A DNA stretch of 64,000 bases from Fulvivirga marina (GTDB lineage: Bacteria; Bacteroidota; Bacteroidia; Cytophagales; Cyclobacteriaceae): NCBI RefSeq assembly GCF_016775155.1, contig NZ_JAEUGD010000042.1:124001-188000 (forward strand), read 5' to 3'. Position 1 is the stretch's first letter, and each line of letters begins with the position of its first letter. Below are positions 53,803 to 62,325 of this stretch, piece by piece. Made by a program: the position numbers and the translations under genes. The notes beneath the pieces are model-generated. The model did not search any database. It was not told the DNA's origin and saw only the letters and a list, made by a program, of their open reading frames with translations.

Positions 53803-53834
53803 AGCCTTCCTAAACTTGAAAGTTTAGGAAGGCT
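53803..53834 (-). terminator. Terminator after the GH97 gene
   Basis: 14-bp perfect stem (53803-53816 with 53821-53834), 4-nt loop. On the minus strand it is followed by a T run (plus-strand AATAAAAA), so it fits the GH97 gene; the plus side lacks T residues but it may also stop mocA transcription. Confidence 0.8.
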
Positions 53835-53853
53835 AGTCTTAAAAAAGGTCAGT

Positions 53854-55968
53854 TTACTTTCCTGCAGGAACCAGACTAATCGCTGCACCACCACCAGGAG
53901 CAAGTTTTAGATTGAGTTTATCTTTGCTGGTCACTGTTTTAGTAGTGATCTCATAAGCCGTCGGGTTATCGTCCCAATGAGCATCAGCAGCATCTCCATA
54001 AATCGTTGCGGTATAAGACTGGCCGTTATCCAAAAAGCTCAAATCAAGAGTTAGTTCACGAGGATTTTCATCAGTTATTGAACCAATAAACCATTTGTGG
54101 GTACTTTTTTCTCTTCTGGCAATGGTGACATAATCGCCAATTTCACCATTCAATACCTTAGACTCTTCCCAGTCTACTCCTACATCACGAATAAACTGTA
54201 GAGCCTCATGACCCTTATAATACTCTGGCAGGTCAGCTGCCATTTGCACTGGACCATAGATCACGACATACAGTGCCAGTTGCTGAGCCAATGTGGTGTT
54301 TACCTGGTTGTCTTCCTTCCATGGATCCAGTTTGATATTGAAAATGCCAGGTGTATAATCAATCGGGCCAGCCAGCATTCGAGTGAAGGCCACAGTAGGG
54401 AGATGTGATGGAGGGTTACCGCCGTCACTGGCCCAAGCGTTGAACTCTTGCCCTCTTAAGCCCTCTCTGGCAATAGCGTTGGGGAGTGTTCTTCTAATAC
54501 CGGTTGGTTTTATTGGCTCATGAGCATTGACAGCCACTTTGTGTTTTGCTGCGGTTTCGAGTACTTTTCTATAATGGTTAACCATCCATTGACCATGATG
54601 ATATTCGCCTTTAGGTATGATTTTACCTACATATCCTGTTTTTACGGCATGAATACCCAGGTTCTCCATCAGCTTATATGCAGTGTCTAATTGTTGCTCG
54701 TAAGTTCTTGGCGCTGCTGAAGTTTCATGATGCATGATAATGTTAACATTTTTTGCCTTACCATACTTTATTACTTCTTCCAGGTTATAATCTGGGTATG
54801 GAGTTACAAAATCGAATACACCTTCACGATCTTCGAAACCGATCCAATGTTCCCATCCCGTATTCCAGCCTTCAACCAACATGGCTCCAATATTATTTGC
54901 AGCTGCGAAGTCTATGAACGCTTTGGCGTTTTCAGTGGTAGCGCCATGCTTACCACTTGCCATATCCCATGAAGATTTGCCTAAATGCATTTCCCACCAG
55001 ATTCCTACATATTTTGTAGGCTTAAACCAGGATACATCACCCAGTTTATTAGGATCGTTGAGATTTACAATAAGTTTAGATTCTATCAGATCTCCTGCCC
55101 TATCAGCAATTTGTATCGTTCTCCATGGCGTGTTAAAAGGTGTGTTTCGTTTTACCTTATAGCCGGTAATTTCAGAGCCCACCAATTCACTTTCCATACC
55201 AAAGGTTGCCGGATCAACTTTTATAGTCATGCCCGAGTAGTCAGTCAGGTTGGCCTCATGAAAACTAAGATAAAGACCATCTTCGGTTTTCATCGTTACG
55301 GGTGTATTTACTGCATTTTTAGGAATATGCGTTTGCGCCAGGTTAGGGTGGTTACGTTTGCTGATAGCATCTATTTCCGAAAATTTAGTTTCATTATAAA
55401 GGTGCTCATAGATATCCCAGTCACCTGGCATCCACCATACCTTGTGATCACCGGTGAGATTAAACTGAGTATTCTCATCTGTAATGATAACCTCCTTCAT
55501 GTTAGGTTGGTTGGGGAAGTGGTACCTGAATCCCAGCCCATCATCATAAACCCTGAAAATGACAGTTAATTTGCGCTCCAAACCCTCCTGCTCGGTGAGG
55601 TCGATGGTAAGTTCATTAAAATTATTTTTCACCTTTCTTTGTTCTCCCCAGGGCATCTCCCAGGTTTCTGTGACGGATTTAGATGATGAATTGCTTATTT
55701 TAAGTCCTGACCCTAAAGGATCCATCCCCTTAAAGTCAAAACTGAGATACGAACTATCAATTACTACCTTATCATTATGAGCCACTGTATATCCAACTTC
55801 CCCGCTTGCATTGGAGAAAAATGTTACAATGTTGTTTCCCGAAGGGGATTCAGCGGTAAGTGGGACGACAGTTTCTACTGGTATCTTGCAAGAGATGTTG
55901 AGTGCAAATAGAATGAGTATTAATTGGTACTTATACGCGACCAGACGTTTTAGCTGGTTATTTAACAT
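53854..55968 (-). CDS. Glycoside hydrolase family 97, SusB-like inverting alpha-glucosidase
   Basis: 704 aa exported enzyme (hydrophobic LILILFALNISC, likely lipoprotein with Cys27). GH97 layout: N-terminal super-sandwich, (beta/alpha)8 barrel, C-terminal beta domain. Three glutamates match Bacteroides SusB in context and spacing: E415 (IMHHETSAA), E484 (VNAHEPIKPTG) and E508 (LRGQEFNAW); the gaps of 69 and 24 residues equal those between SusB E439, E508 and E532. VKTGYVGKIIP replaces the Asp nucleophile loop of the retaining alpha-galactosidases of the family, so an inverting alpha-glucosidase is expected. No SusC/SusD pair is nearby, so it is not in a typical utilisation locus. Confidence 0.93.
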   Translation of the reverse strand: MLNNQLKRLVAYKYQLILILFALNISCKIPVETVVPLTAESPSGNNIVTFFSNASGEVGYTVAHNDKVVIDSSYLSFDFKGMDPLGSGLKISNSSSKSVTETWEMPWGEQRKVKNNFNELTIDLTEQEGLERKLTVIFRVYDDGLGFRYHFPNQPNMKEVIITDENTQFNLTGDHKVWWMPGDWDIYEHLYNETKFSEIDAISKRNHPNLAQTHIPKNAVNTPVTMKTEDGLYLSFHEANLTDYSGMTIKVDPATFGMESELVGSEITGYKVKRNTPFNTPWRTIQIADRAGDLIESKLIVNLNDPNKLGDVSWFKPTKYVGIWWEMHLGKSSWDMASGKHGATTENAKAFIDFAAANNIGAMLVEGWNTGWEHWIGFEDREGVFDFVTPYPDYNLEEVIKYGKAKNVNIIMHHETSAAPRTYEQQLDTAYKLMENLGIHAVKTGYVGKIIPKGEYHHGQWMVNHYRKVLETAAKHKVAVNAHEPIKPTGIRRTLPNAIAREGLRGQEFNAWASDGGNPPSHLPTVAFTRMLAGPIDYTPGIFNIKLDPWKEDNQVNTTLAQQLALYVVIYGPVQMAADLPEYYKGHEALQFIRDVGVDWEESKVLNGEIGDYVTIARREKSTHKWFIGSITDENPRELTLDLSFLDNGQSYTATIYGDAADAHWDDNPTAYEITTKTVTSKDKLNLKLAPGGGAAISLVPAGK

Positions 55969-56028
55969 TTTTAATGGGGTTATGGTTAGTTCAAAAGAGA
56001 ATGCGAAAATACTAAATTATGTCACAGG

Positions 56029-56409
56029 TTAATTTACCAATGGTCTACTGTCGGGTTTATCGGGCCAAACTTCTACTATAAAGTATGCTATCTGGCCTAT
56101 GGTACTGGTAAAAACCACAATCAGTACCCATATGATACGCTGAGTACTGTCGAATGACCTGTTTTTACTAATTAAGATGATGTAGTAGATCATTAAAATA
56201 AACCCGGAACTCACGGCCATAAACATTAAAATCATCATTGGAATGAAGGATTGTAAGAATAGAGGGAATTCTTCCGGCAATATGTCCTTGTGCATCTCAT
56301 GAGAGGCAATATTAATAAAAAACATAAAGAAGAAGATGAAGTAAACCATTAGGAGTATTAATGGTAAGATGGTGAATAGCCCTAGAATTACTTTTTTTGA
56401 TGTACTCAT
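56029..56409 (-). CDS. Small membrane protein with PLDc_N-type C-terminus
   Basis: 126 aa with three hydrophobic segments (~8-36, ~55-80, ~92-114). The last part, FDSTQRIIWVLIVVF-TSTIGQIAYFIV, matches the PLDc_N pattern found at the N-terminus of cardiolipin synthases and in many stand-alone small membrane proteins. No catalytic domain is present. Role unknown; stands alone between GH97 and a divergent gene. Confidence 0.7.
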   Translation of the reverse strand: MSTSKKVILGLFTILPLILLMVYFIFFFMFFINIASHEMHKDILPEEFPLFLQSFIPMMILMFMAVSSGFILMIYYIILISKNRSFDSTQRIIWVLIVVFTSTIGQIAYFIVEVWPDKPDSRPLVN

Positions 56410-56547
56410 ATACTGTTATGCCTATTGAGATGTAATTTAAGGAGATATTGTCAGAATTGGAATTTTGGTGTAATTACAAAGAATGGGCAGCACATTTGTC
56501 AGGTATTTCCAACTATGGTGGAGTCACAGGAAGGGTTAATTTCCTCC

Positions 56548-56582
56548 TTGGTAATGTCGTCAACCTGAAATTTTTATATTTG
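56548..56582 (+). promoter_or_regulatory. Possible promoter of the 56602 gene
   Basis: TATATTTG (56575-56582) is an exact -7 match 20 nt before the ATG; the only TTG upstream (56548-56550) is at 24 nt, longer than usual. Confidence 0.4.
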
Positions 56583-56601
56583 AGTTGTTAATCAGAGTAG
56601 A

Positions 56602-57024
56602 ATGGCAAGGAAGCTTAGGTTTTACTACATATGGAATATTAAGCACATATTAGTTGGAGTGATTGTCATATTGATTTCTCTGATTGCCATTGTTGGATTC
56701 TACAGTTATCCCCGTTGGTATAATTTCTATAAACTTTCCAGGTATGATAAGGTCGCGTGGGGTAAGGTTTTATCTTTTCATGAAAAATCAATAATCAGAC
56801 AGACCCAATACGGGAGTGGCCTGAAGGTTGATCATTTCAAAGTAAAATATACTTTTAGTTATAGCGACTCTACTTATATAATAAATGAGGAGGTTAACGG
56901 CACATTTCTTAATGGCTACAGATTAAGAAATGTGCTGTCCAAACAAGATAGCATTGCCAAAATCCGTTTTTTGTCATCAGACCCTTCAGATAGTATGGTG
57001 GATTTAACAGAGATTAAAGAATAG
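56602..57024 (+). CDS. Unknown single-helix membrane protein
   Basis: 140 aa, no family recognised with confidence. One membrane helix (~17-38: VGVIVILISLIAIVGFYS), then a ~100-residue domain of predicted beta strands (AWGKVLSFHEKSIIRQ, FKVKYTFSYSDSTYIINEE) that resembles the DUF3592 type of small membrane proteins by its strand/turn pattern and the ending on a stretch of small polar residues. Convergent with the NAD operon (50 nt between stops). Confidence 0.6.
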   Translation: MARKLRFYYIWNIKHILVGVIVILISLIAIVGFYSYPRWYNFYKLSRYDKVAWGKVLSFHEKSIIRQTQYGSGLKVDHFKVKYTFSYSDSTYIINEEVNGTFLNGYRLRNVLSKQDSIAKIRFLSSDPSDSMVDLTEIKE

Positions 57025-57073
57025 AATTCACCAGATGTTGCCCTTACCTCCAGGGTAAATGTTCAGTTTACTA

Positions 57074-58000
57074 CTATCTACTAATCAAACATGCCTTTTC
57101 GGAAGCCGTACCAATGCAAACTTTTCGCCCGGAGTTAAACTCCAGGTAGTCTTCCAAAATGCCATCGCTGAATATCACTCCATTTTCCGGCATTTGAGAT
57201 TCTATAGTTAGTTTTGTCTGATTATTTATAGCCCCAACTACCAATTTAGAACTCGTGCTTGGACTGTTGTAAGGTTCACGAACAATAAAACACAGGCGGT
57301 CTTCATCCCATTGCATTTCGTAGGAATATGTTGAAGTGCTTGTCCCAAAAAACTGGGACAGGCCATTGTATTCATTGAAAATGGAACTCAACCAACCCGT
57401 AGAACCTGCACCCGTCGAAACAATCAGCCCACTGGAAGATTGAATCTCTGTTTGCTCGCCAAAGGAGATCTTATATCTGGCCGAAGTGTGATTGGCTTTA
57501 CCAATGAAAAAATCATTAAAAGCCAACAGTTTTTGCCCATCATTCAACTCAGCCTCCGCAAGAGTGACTCTTTTCATTCGGAAGCTTCCGTTCAAAGACT
57601 GTATCAGACCCTCTTGGTAATTACCTATATTGAAAGGCAATAAAACACCACTGTTACGCCCAGGGTCAGGGTTAATAGCAAGGATCGGGTTAGAACCAAC
57701 ATATTTAGCTGTATTGGCGACGAGACCATCCTGCCCCAGTACCACTACAAGGTCTGTATTTGTGAAAATGTATGACGGCAAAAATTCCTTTTCGAGCACT
57801 GTGGTTTTCAGTTGTTTAGTCACAGCGCGTTGTACACTTAGCAGGCTGTTGTAGAAGGTGTTATGCTCATGCTCATAGCCGTCGAAGTCGCCACCACTAT
57901 GTTCTATGTAGAATCTGGCCTGAGATTTTGAGTTGAACCTTTCAATCAACTTTTCTAATCTTGTCTTGTTTTTAATCAGTATTACCCTTTCAAAGTTCAT
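57074..58000 (-). CDS. NAD-kinase-like protein with altered GGDG motif
   Basis: 308 aa, NAD/diacylglycerol kinase fold. The core nucleotide-binding motif of NAD kinases (GGDGT) reads GQDG (89-92, VVVLGQDGLVANTAKYV); the second motif (usually TPTGSTAY) reads STGAGSTGW (195-203), and N162-D163 fits the NE/ND motif. The catalytic Asp is kept but its surroundings differ, so activity and substrate are uncertain; NAD(H) or another nucleotide is likely given the operon. Last gene of the nadM-nadV operon, 10 nt after the SPFH gene. A housekeeping NAD kinase should exist elsewhere. Confidence 0.78.
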   Translation of the reverse strand: MNFERVILIKNKTRLEKLIERFNSKSQARFYIEHSGGDFDGYEHEHNTFYNSLLSVQRAVTKQLKTTVLEKEFLPSYIFTNTDLVVVLGQDGLVANTAKYVGSNPILAINPDPGRNSGVLLPFNIGNYQEGLIQSLNGSFRMKRVTLAEAELNDGQKLLAFNDFFIGKANHTSARYKISFGEQTEIQSSSGLIVSTGAGSTGWLSSIFNEYNGLSQFFGTSTSTYSYEMQWDEDRLCFIVREPYNSPSTSSKLVVGAINNQTKLTIESQMPENGVIFSDGILEDYLEFNSGRKVCIGTASEKACLISR

Positions 58001-58010
58001 GATGGTGGTA

Positions 58011-59021
58011 TTATTTTGAATGTTTTAGTAAACTATCCAGTAGATCAGGACTAATGTTTAGGTTACTGATCTTACCTGCATTGTCAGCTAATTCTCTGAA
58101 TGCCAATGCGATGTTTGACCCGGCATCTGATTTTTGAGACATCGCCGTAAGCAGCCTCCAATCCATATTTCTGTAAGGCTTGATCATCGTTTCTATGGCA
58201 TAGCCTTTCGCATCCGCAGTTTTCTTCTCGTTGGTCACCTTCATATCAATGTATTCCTGCTTTTTGGATTCGACAGAAATATCTGCCTCAACCCTCATTT
58301 CCCTGATCTTTCGCTGGTTTTGAGCTTCGGCAACTTCCCTTTCCATCTGCGTTTCGGCGATCTCTTTTTTCTTTTGCTCTATAGCAATCTCGGTATTCAG
58401 CTCACTTTGCTTGATCTTCCTTTCCTGCTCCACTGAAAAATTCCGACGTTCATAGATAGCCAAATCAGCTTCTTTTAGGAGCTCTTCCCTGGCTTTTGCC
58501 TCTAAAGCTCTGCTGGTTTCGGGAGTAGCTTTAATAGCCAGAATATTTATACTTAAAGGCTCTATACCTAAAGAGGCTATAGTTTTGGAAGCCTTCAAGC
58601 CACTGCTGATTGTGCTTTCAAGCGAGGAAGAACTATTAATAGCCTCTCTTAATCCCATTTTTCTTATGAAAGTAGCTGTAGCTGTTTGAGCCTCATTAAT
58701 CACCCTCGCGTTGAGCTTTTCATGATCGTCAGTTTTAAAATCACCGTTTTCATTTACAGTAAAGTCCAGTAAATCGGCCAATTGTTTAGGGTCTTTGATC
58801 TTATAAGTGATCTGCCCCTGAATGCTCGTTTGCTGGAAATCGGATGTAGTTTCGGTGAAAATAAAATTAACATCACAACTGCCCATAGGGATAGCTGTAA
58901 TCGAGGTATTCGGAGCGAAATAGAAGAAAGATAGCCCTCTGCCTTCATTGACGATCCTGCCGTTTTTGTATTTGATGACATAGGTCATCGAATCGAATTT
59001 TATATATTTTATACCAAACAT
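58011..59021 (-). CDS. SPFH/band-7 domain protein with long coiled coil
   Basis: 336 aa. An SPFH (stomatin/prohibitin/flotillin) domain at ~1-185 (KYIKFDSMTYVIKYKNGRI, SIQGQITYKIKDPKQL, IASLGIEPLSINILAIKAT), then a ~90-residue highly charged coiled coil (QERKIKQSELNTEIAIEQ, KKKEIAETQMEREVAEA) and a short tail. There is no N-terminal membrane anchor, unlike most SPFH proteins, so it may form a soluble ring or scaffold. It sits in an NAD-salvage operon 4 nt after NADAR and 10 nt before the NAD-kinase-like gene. Confidence 0.88.
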   Translation of the reverse strand: MFGIKYIKFDSMTYVIKYKNGRIVNEGRGLSFFYFAPNTSITAIPMGSCDVNFIFTETTSDFQQTSIQGQITYKIKDPKQLADLLDFTVNENGDFKTDDHEKLNARVINEAQTATATFIRKMGLREAINSSSSLESTISSGLKASKTIASLGIEPLSINILAIKATPETSRALEAKAREELLKEADLAIYERRNFSVEQERKIKQSELNTEIAIEQKKKEIAETQMEREVAEAQNQRKIREMRVEADISVESKKQEYIDMKVTNEKKTADAKGYAIETMIKPYRNMDWRLLTAMSQKSDAGSNIALAFRELADNAGKISNLNISPDLLDSLLKHSK

Positions 59022-59025
59022 GGCA

Positions 59026-59523
59026 TTATGATTTAAGTGAATTATTAAGTAAGAGTTCTTCCCGGAGTTCTGTCAGGATCTCTCCCAACAGGTTTTTACC
59101 TAGCCAGGTTTGGCGTGACTTTGCTCGGGGATCATCCTCCGCCAGCCCTATGCCCCAAATAGCATCTACCGGACTGGCTTCTACAATGGTAGTACCCTCC
59201 GTTTTTAACAACCTTTTCAGAAGGTTCTCATTTTGGGTAAACTTGGCTTTATTGCCCTGGTAAACAATGTGCTTGCATTGCTCTTCCCAAACCTGCTGAT
59301 CGAAGTTTTTCACCTTCCTTCCAAGAGCCTTTTGCTTTCCTGGTGTTTTGGCCTTCAATATCTCAGAGGCAGTTTCCTGATCGTCAAACAACAGCGCCTT
59401 ATGATACATCATATGCTGTTCGCTACAATTGAAAGTGATGTTATCAATTTCAAAAGTGCAGGGGTGCCAGTTGCTAAATGGGGAAGCCGTCCTCCAGAAG
59501 TATGTAAATTTTTCCTCTTTCAT
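59026..59523 (-). CDS. NADAR domain protein (YbiA/RibX family, DUF1768)
   Basis: 165 aa, a single NADAR domain. All core blocks are present: SPFSNWHPCTFEI, CSEQHMMYHKALLF (34-46), KALGRKVKNFD, NKAKFTQNENLLKRLLKTEG, VEASPVDAIWGIGLAEDDP (114-132) and WLGKNLLGEIL. Members are N-glycosidases acting on riboflavin-pathway intermediates (YbiA) or remove ADP-ribose from guanine (DarT-NADAR antitoxins). No DarT-like toxin is in the window. Placement with NAD-salvage genes suggests action on an ADP-ribose or nicotinamide-nucleotide derivative. Overlaps the HAD gene by 4 nt. Confidence 0.93.
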   Translation of the reverse strand: MKEEKFTYFWRTASPFSNWHPCTFEIDNITFNCSEQHMMYHKALLFDDQETASEILKAKTPGKQKALGRKVKNFDQQVWEEQCKHIVYQGNKAKFTQNENLLKRLLKTEGTTIVEASPVDAIWGIGLAEDDPRAKSRQTWLGKNLLGEILTELREELLLNNSLKS

Positions 59524-59933
59524 TCTTTTACCAGTTTTATGACTTCTTCCCAGTCTTCATAAGGGTCAAAGCCCGCTTTATCTTCAAAAAGTACATTGAA
59601 ATACGGCTTCTTTTCATAGTAGCCATATTTTTTGCTGACAATCTCTGGATTGCCATTCACATGATCGAAATGAATATCATTTTCTTTAAAGAAGGCCAGA
59701 TACTTTTCGATCTCGTTTGGATGTGAGCAGGTAAAAAGTATCCTGCTCACATCCTTTCTTTTGCTGATCAGTTGCAGTGCTTCTTTAGCCAGAGGGTAAA
59801 ACTCTGTTGGGATATTATTCTCTGACCAGTTAGGCTTTATGATAGTCTCGTGAATGTCAAATGCCCAGAAGGTTTTGTCCCAGTTCTTTTCTTTGGCTTG
59901 TGCAAATGCTCTTTTGATCGCTCGGGTAATCAT
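59520..59933 (-). CDS. Small HAD-like phosphatase (DxHxT motif)
   Basis: 137 aa. Motif I reads D26-I-H28-E-T30 (FWAFDIHETI), so the second Asp of the standard HAD DxDxT is His; motif II is LFTCS (66-70) and the acidic motif IV region is LFEDKAGFD (115-123). There is almost no cap domain. A nucleotide or sugar phosphatase is expected from the fold; the His substitution may change or reduce activity. It overlaps nadV and NADAR by 4 nt on each side, so its product is made in fixed ratio with them. Confidence 0.75.
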   Translation of the reverse strand: MITRAIKRAFAQAKEKNWDKTFWAFDIHETIIKPNWSENNIPTEFYPLAKEALQLISKRKDVSRILFTCSHPNEIEKYLAFFKENDIHFDHVNGNPEIVSKKYGYYEKKPYFNVLFEDKAGFDPYEDWEEVIKLVKE

Positions 59934-61372
59934 CCTACTAGTTGTTTTTCGTTTGTATTAATTTTTGCTCTGTCTCTCAACTCTTCAAAAGTCCACTCCT
60001 GAAGCAACTGACCATTTTCAAATATGGTCAACATTTCATCCTTCATTTCAGGGAACTCATGCTCCAGCACGGTTTCGTAAGTTTCAGCCAGCTTTATAAG
60101 TTTCAGTCTTCCTCCCTTACTTTTTTTGAAGCTTCCGGTAATATTACCATCAGCATCCATTTCAGTAGGGCTTTTTTGTACTATGACATCTTTGCCATTA
60201 ACCTCGGCATAACTGCATTTTAAGGCAAACTTTTGGGTGTCACGATCCACTTTCTGCAAAAGTGCTCCGCCCATGCCTAACACCAGATTTTCAGCACTAA
60301 TACCATTAATTTTTAATGCCTGGTACATGTCTTTGATGGCATCATAATTTACACCATCACCCTGAATGACACGTACTTGTGGAGGCAATACTTTATAACC
60401 TTTATCATTGACCGTGTAACCAAACTTGTCAAATAGTATATCGAATACGTTAAGCAAAGTCATTACAGGGTCACCACTGTCGGGGCGTATAACCAATACA
60501 CCTTCTCTGTCGAGAACCTGGGCTTTGAGGTTTTCTCCCCAGTATTCTTCACAGGCTTTGAAGATGTTATAGCTGTCAGATACGCATGCTACTATGCCGC
60601 TAGGGAAGGTGTTGAGTACATGTTTGAATATATCAAGCTCGCCGTCTTTACCCAAAAGCGTACATATACTGTGCTCGGTGGCTGGTATACTTTTTCCATA
60701 AACCTCGCTGGTATTGTAATACTGTTGAGCCAGTACAGATCCTGCCAGTGTATCACTTCCCTGAAAGTTGAGCAGGTGGGCACTTCCTCCGAGGCCAGCA
60801 CTTTCCACACTGCTCACACCACGGAACCCAAAGTCATTCAGTACATACTCAATACCGGCTTCGGCACCTTCGGTAGCGGTTTCTTCGAAATACTGAGTTA
60901 CAACCTTTTTTACCTCACGACTAAGTGTTGCTACCGTGGTAGGATACCAGATTTGCATAAGTAAAGTCTCAAGAAAATTGGTTAACCAAAAGCATTCAGG
61001 GTCGGTGTTCTCTATGGTCATCAGTACATTTTTGGTTGCTATGGCAGTTCCTTCAGGTATAGCCTTAATTTTAACAGGAAGCTTACCGTCATACTTGTCC
61101 AGTATATATTGGAACTTGCTTTTGTCAAACACATCGTCACGTCCAAAAACTTGTTTCAGAAACGGTTCGGCCTGATCAAGATCTTCCTGAGTAAAGGCTT
61201 TACCTTCAAGATATTCTTTAATGAAGTACTGCAGACCGTAGAAAACCGTGTTATCAAATTTACCGCCACGGCTTTCGAGGTAACTGTATACTTTGGTAGT
61301 ACCAGGATAGTACAATTTGTGGTGAGAGTACTTGTAAGCATCTGCGAGGAGTATTAAGTTATTGCGTTTCAT
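59930..61372 (-). CDS. nadV: Nicotinamide phosphoribosyltransferase
   Basis: Makes NMN from nicotinamide and PRPP, the first step of the two-step NAD salvage route. 480 aa, similar in length to human NAMPT (491). H234 (IPATEHSICT) equals the catalytic His247 of NAMPT, D206 (QGSDTLAG) equals Asp219 that gives nicotinamide preference, and NDFGFRGV (179-186) and VIRPDSGDP (294-302) are conserved. With the adenylyltransferase gene 29 nt upstream it forms a complete nicotinamide-to-NAD path. Overlaps the HAD gene by 4 nt. Confidence 0.95.
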   Translation of the reverse strand: MKRNNLILLADAYKYSHHKLYYPGTTKVYSYLESRGGKFDNTVFYGLQYFIKEYLEGKAFTQEDLDQAEPFLKQVFGRDDVFDKSKFQYILDKYDGKLPVKIKAIPEGTAIATKNVLMTIENTDPECFWLTNFLETLLMQIWYPTTVATLSREVKKVVTQYFEETATEGAEAGIEYVLNDFGFRGVSSVESAGLGGSAHLLNFQGSDTLAGSVLAQQYYNTSEVYGKSIPATEHSICTLLGKDGELDIFKHVLNTFPSGIVACVSDSYNIFKACEEYWGENLKAQVLDREGVLVIRPDSGDPVMTLLNVFDILFDKFGYTVNDKGYKVLPPQVRVIQGDGVNYDAIKDMYQALKINGISAENLVLGMGGALLQKVDRDTQKFALKCSYAEVNGKDVIVQKSPTEMDADGNITGSFKKSKGGRLKLIKLAETYETVLEHEFPEMKDEMLTIFENGQLLQEWTFEELRDRAKINTNEKQLVG

Positions 61373-61401
61373 AGCTATAAATGTTTGTGGTAAGACTTTA
61401 A

Positions 61402-62301
61402 TTAGTTTAAAACTGTTGCGTATTTATTGGTCAGGAACCTGATCAGTCCCACATGCTCAGGGCTGAATTGTTCGCTGGCAATAAGGTTTTCTATACCTTC
61501 AAGTTTGAACCATTTTACTTCGGCAATGTCGTCATGGGCACTTGGAGTGCCATATTGAAGGTCGCAGCTGAAGAGTAGCGTTATGATCTTATCTGTATCA
61601 CTTCGGTACCTCCAGTCATCTATTTTCATAGAAGTCTCGTAAGTCATGTCTCCAACCTCGATTTGTCCGCACTCTTCAAGCAGCTCTCGCCTGGCTGATA
61701 CTTCGTAGTTTTCATCTTCAGGATCCGCAAAGCCGCCAACCAGTCTCCACTTGCTGCTGTTGGCTTTTCTACCTAGCAAGATCTCTTGCTTATCGTTCCT
61801 GAATACAGCCACATCTACCGTGGGGTATACCTTTTTGAACTGGTTGTGATAAGCATAAAGTATCCCTGCTCTGAAATCCCTGGAATCGAAGATCTGATCC
61901 TGATATTTCTTTCTTAGCTCTGTAGCGTTATAGTCGCCATGCTCAGGAAGGTCAACAGTCTCAAATCTACCTGTGTAGTAGGGGATAAAGCTGTCACGAC
62001 TGCCATACAGTTTGAATTGCTCCGTTGGGAATACGCTGCTTAACAGGTTGTCCAGGTTTTCTGACCAGGCCATATCGCTGGGGTGATCGCTCAAAGGAAG
62101 TACAACCACATCGTTATATTCTTTTTTGATCATCTTCTCGCGGGTGTAGTAATCGTAAGGATTCTTACGCCCGGGTACCGGGCTAATCCCCAGCACAATG
62201 ATAAGCTTGTTATGATTTGCTTTTACCTTCTCAATGAGGTCAACGTGTCCCTCGTGCAGATATGGTGATTGAAACCGTGCTATTATGACTCCTGTCTCCA
62301 T
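61402..62301 (-). CDS. nadM: Bifunctional NMN adenylyltransferase / Nudix hydrolase
   Basis: Converts NMN and ATP to NAD; the fused Nudix domain usually hydrolyses ADP-ribose. 299 aa. N-terminal nucleotidyltransferase domain (1-~145) with the H16-x-G-H19 motif within ARFQSPYLHEGHVD (two extra residues before it compared with the common ARFQPFHxGH), LGISPVPGRKNPYDY, and YNATELRKK in the position of the ISxTxxR motif. C-terminal Nudix domain (~155-295) with a near-canonical Nudix box at 189-212 (ARRELLEECG, one-residue insertion). First gene of the operon, with three dyads and a promoter directly upstream. Confidence 0.93.
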   Translation of the reverse strand: METGVIIARFQSPYLHEGHVDLIEKVKANHNKLIIVLGISPVPGRKNPYDYYTREKMIKKEYNDVVVLPLSDHPSDMAWSENLDNLLSSVFPTEQFKLYGSRDSFIPYYTGRFETVDLPEHGDYNATELRKKYQDQIFDSRDFRAGILYAYHNQFKKVYPTVDVAVFRNDKQEILLGRKANSSKWRLVGGFADPEDENYEVSARRELLEECGQIEVGDMTYETSMKIDDWRYRSDTDKIITLLFSCDLQYGTPSAHDDIAEVKWFKLEGIENLIASEQFSPEHVGLIRFLTNKYATVLN

Positions 62302-62308
62302 TTGTTTT

Positions 62309-62325
62309 TGCGTTAATGTTACGCA
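62309..62325. promoter_or_regulatory. Putative NrtR operator 1 (nadM promoter)
   Basis: TGCGTTA-ATG-TTACGCA, a 17-bp dyad with a perfect TGCG/CGCA outer part, 8 nt upstream of the nadM ATG. It covers the first bases of the -7 element and the predicted start site. Four similar sites occur in this region and nowhere else that I noticed. Confidence 0.6.

Noticed and set aside
54985-55569. 194-codon plus-strand frame inside the GH97 gene
   Set aside because: Shadow of a well-supported enzyme on the other strand; no family features.
59026-59523. NADAR protein as antitoxin of a DarT-NADAR toxin-antitoxin pair
   Set aside because: No DarT-like ADP-ribosyltransferase is encoded beside it; neighbours are NAD synthesis genes.
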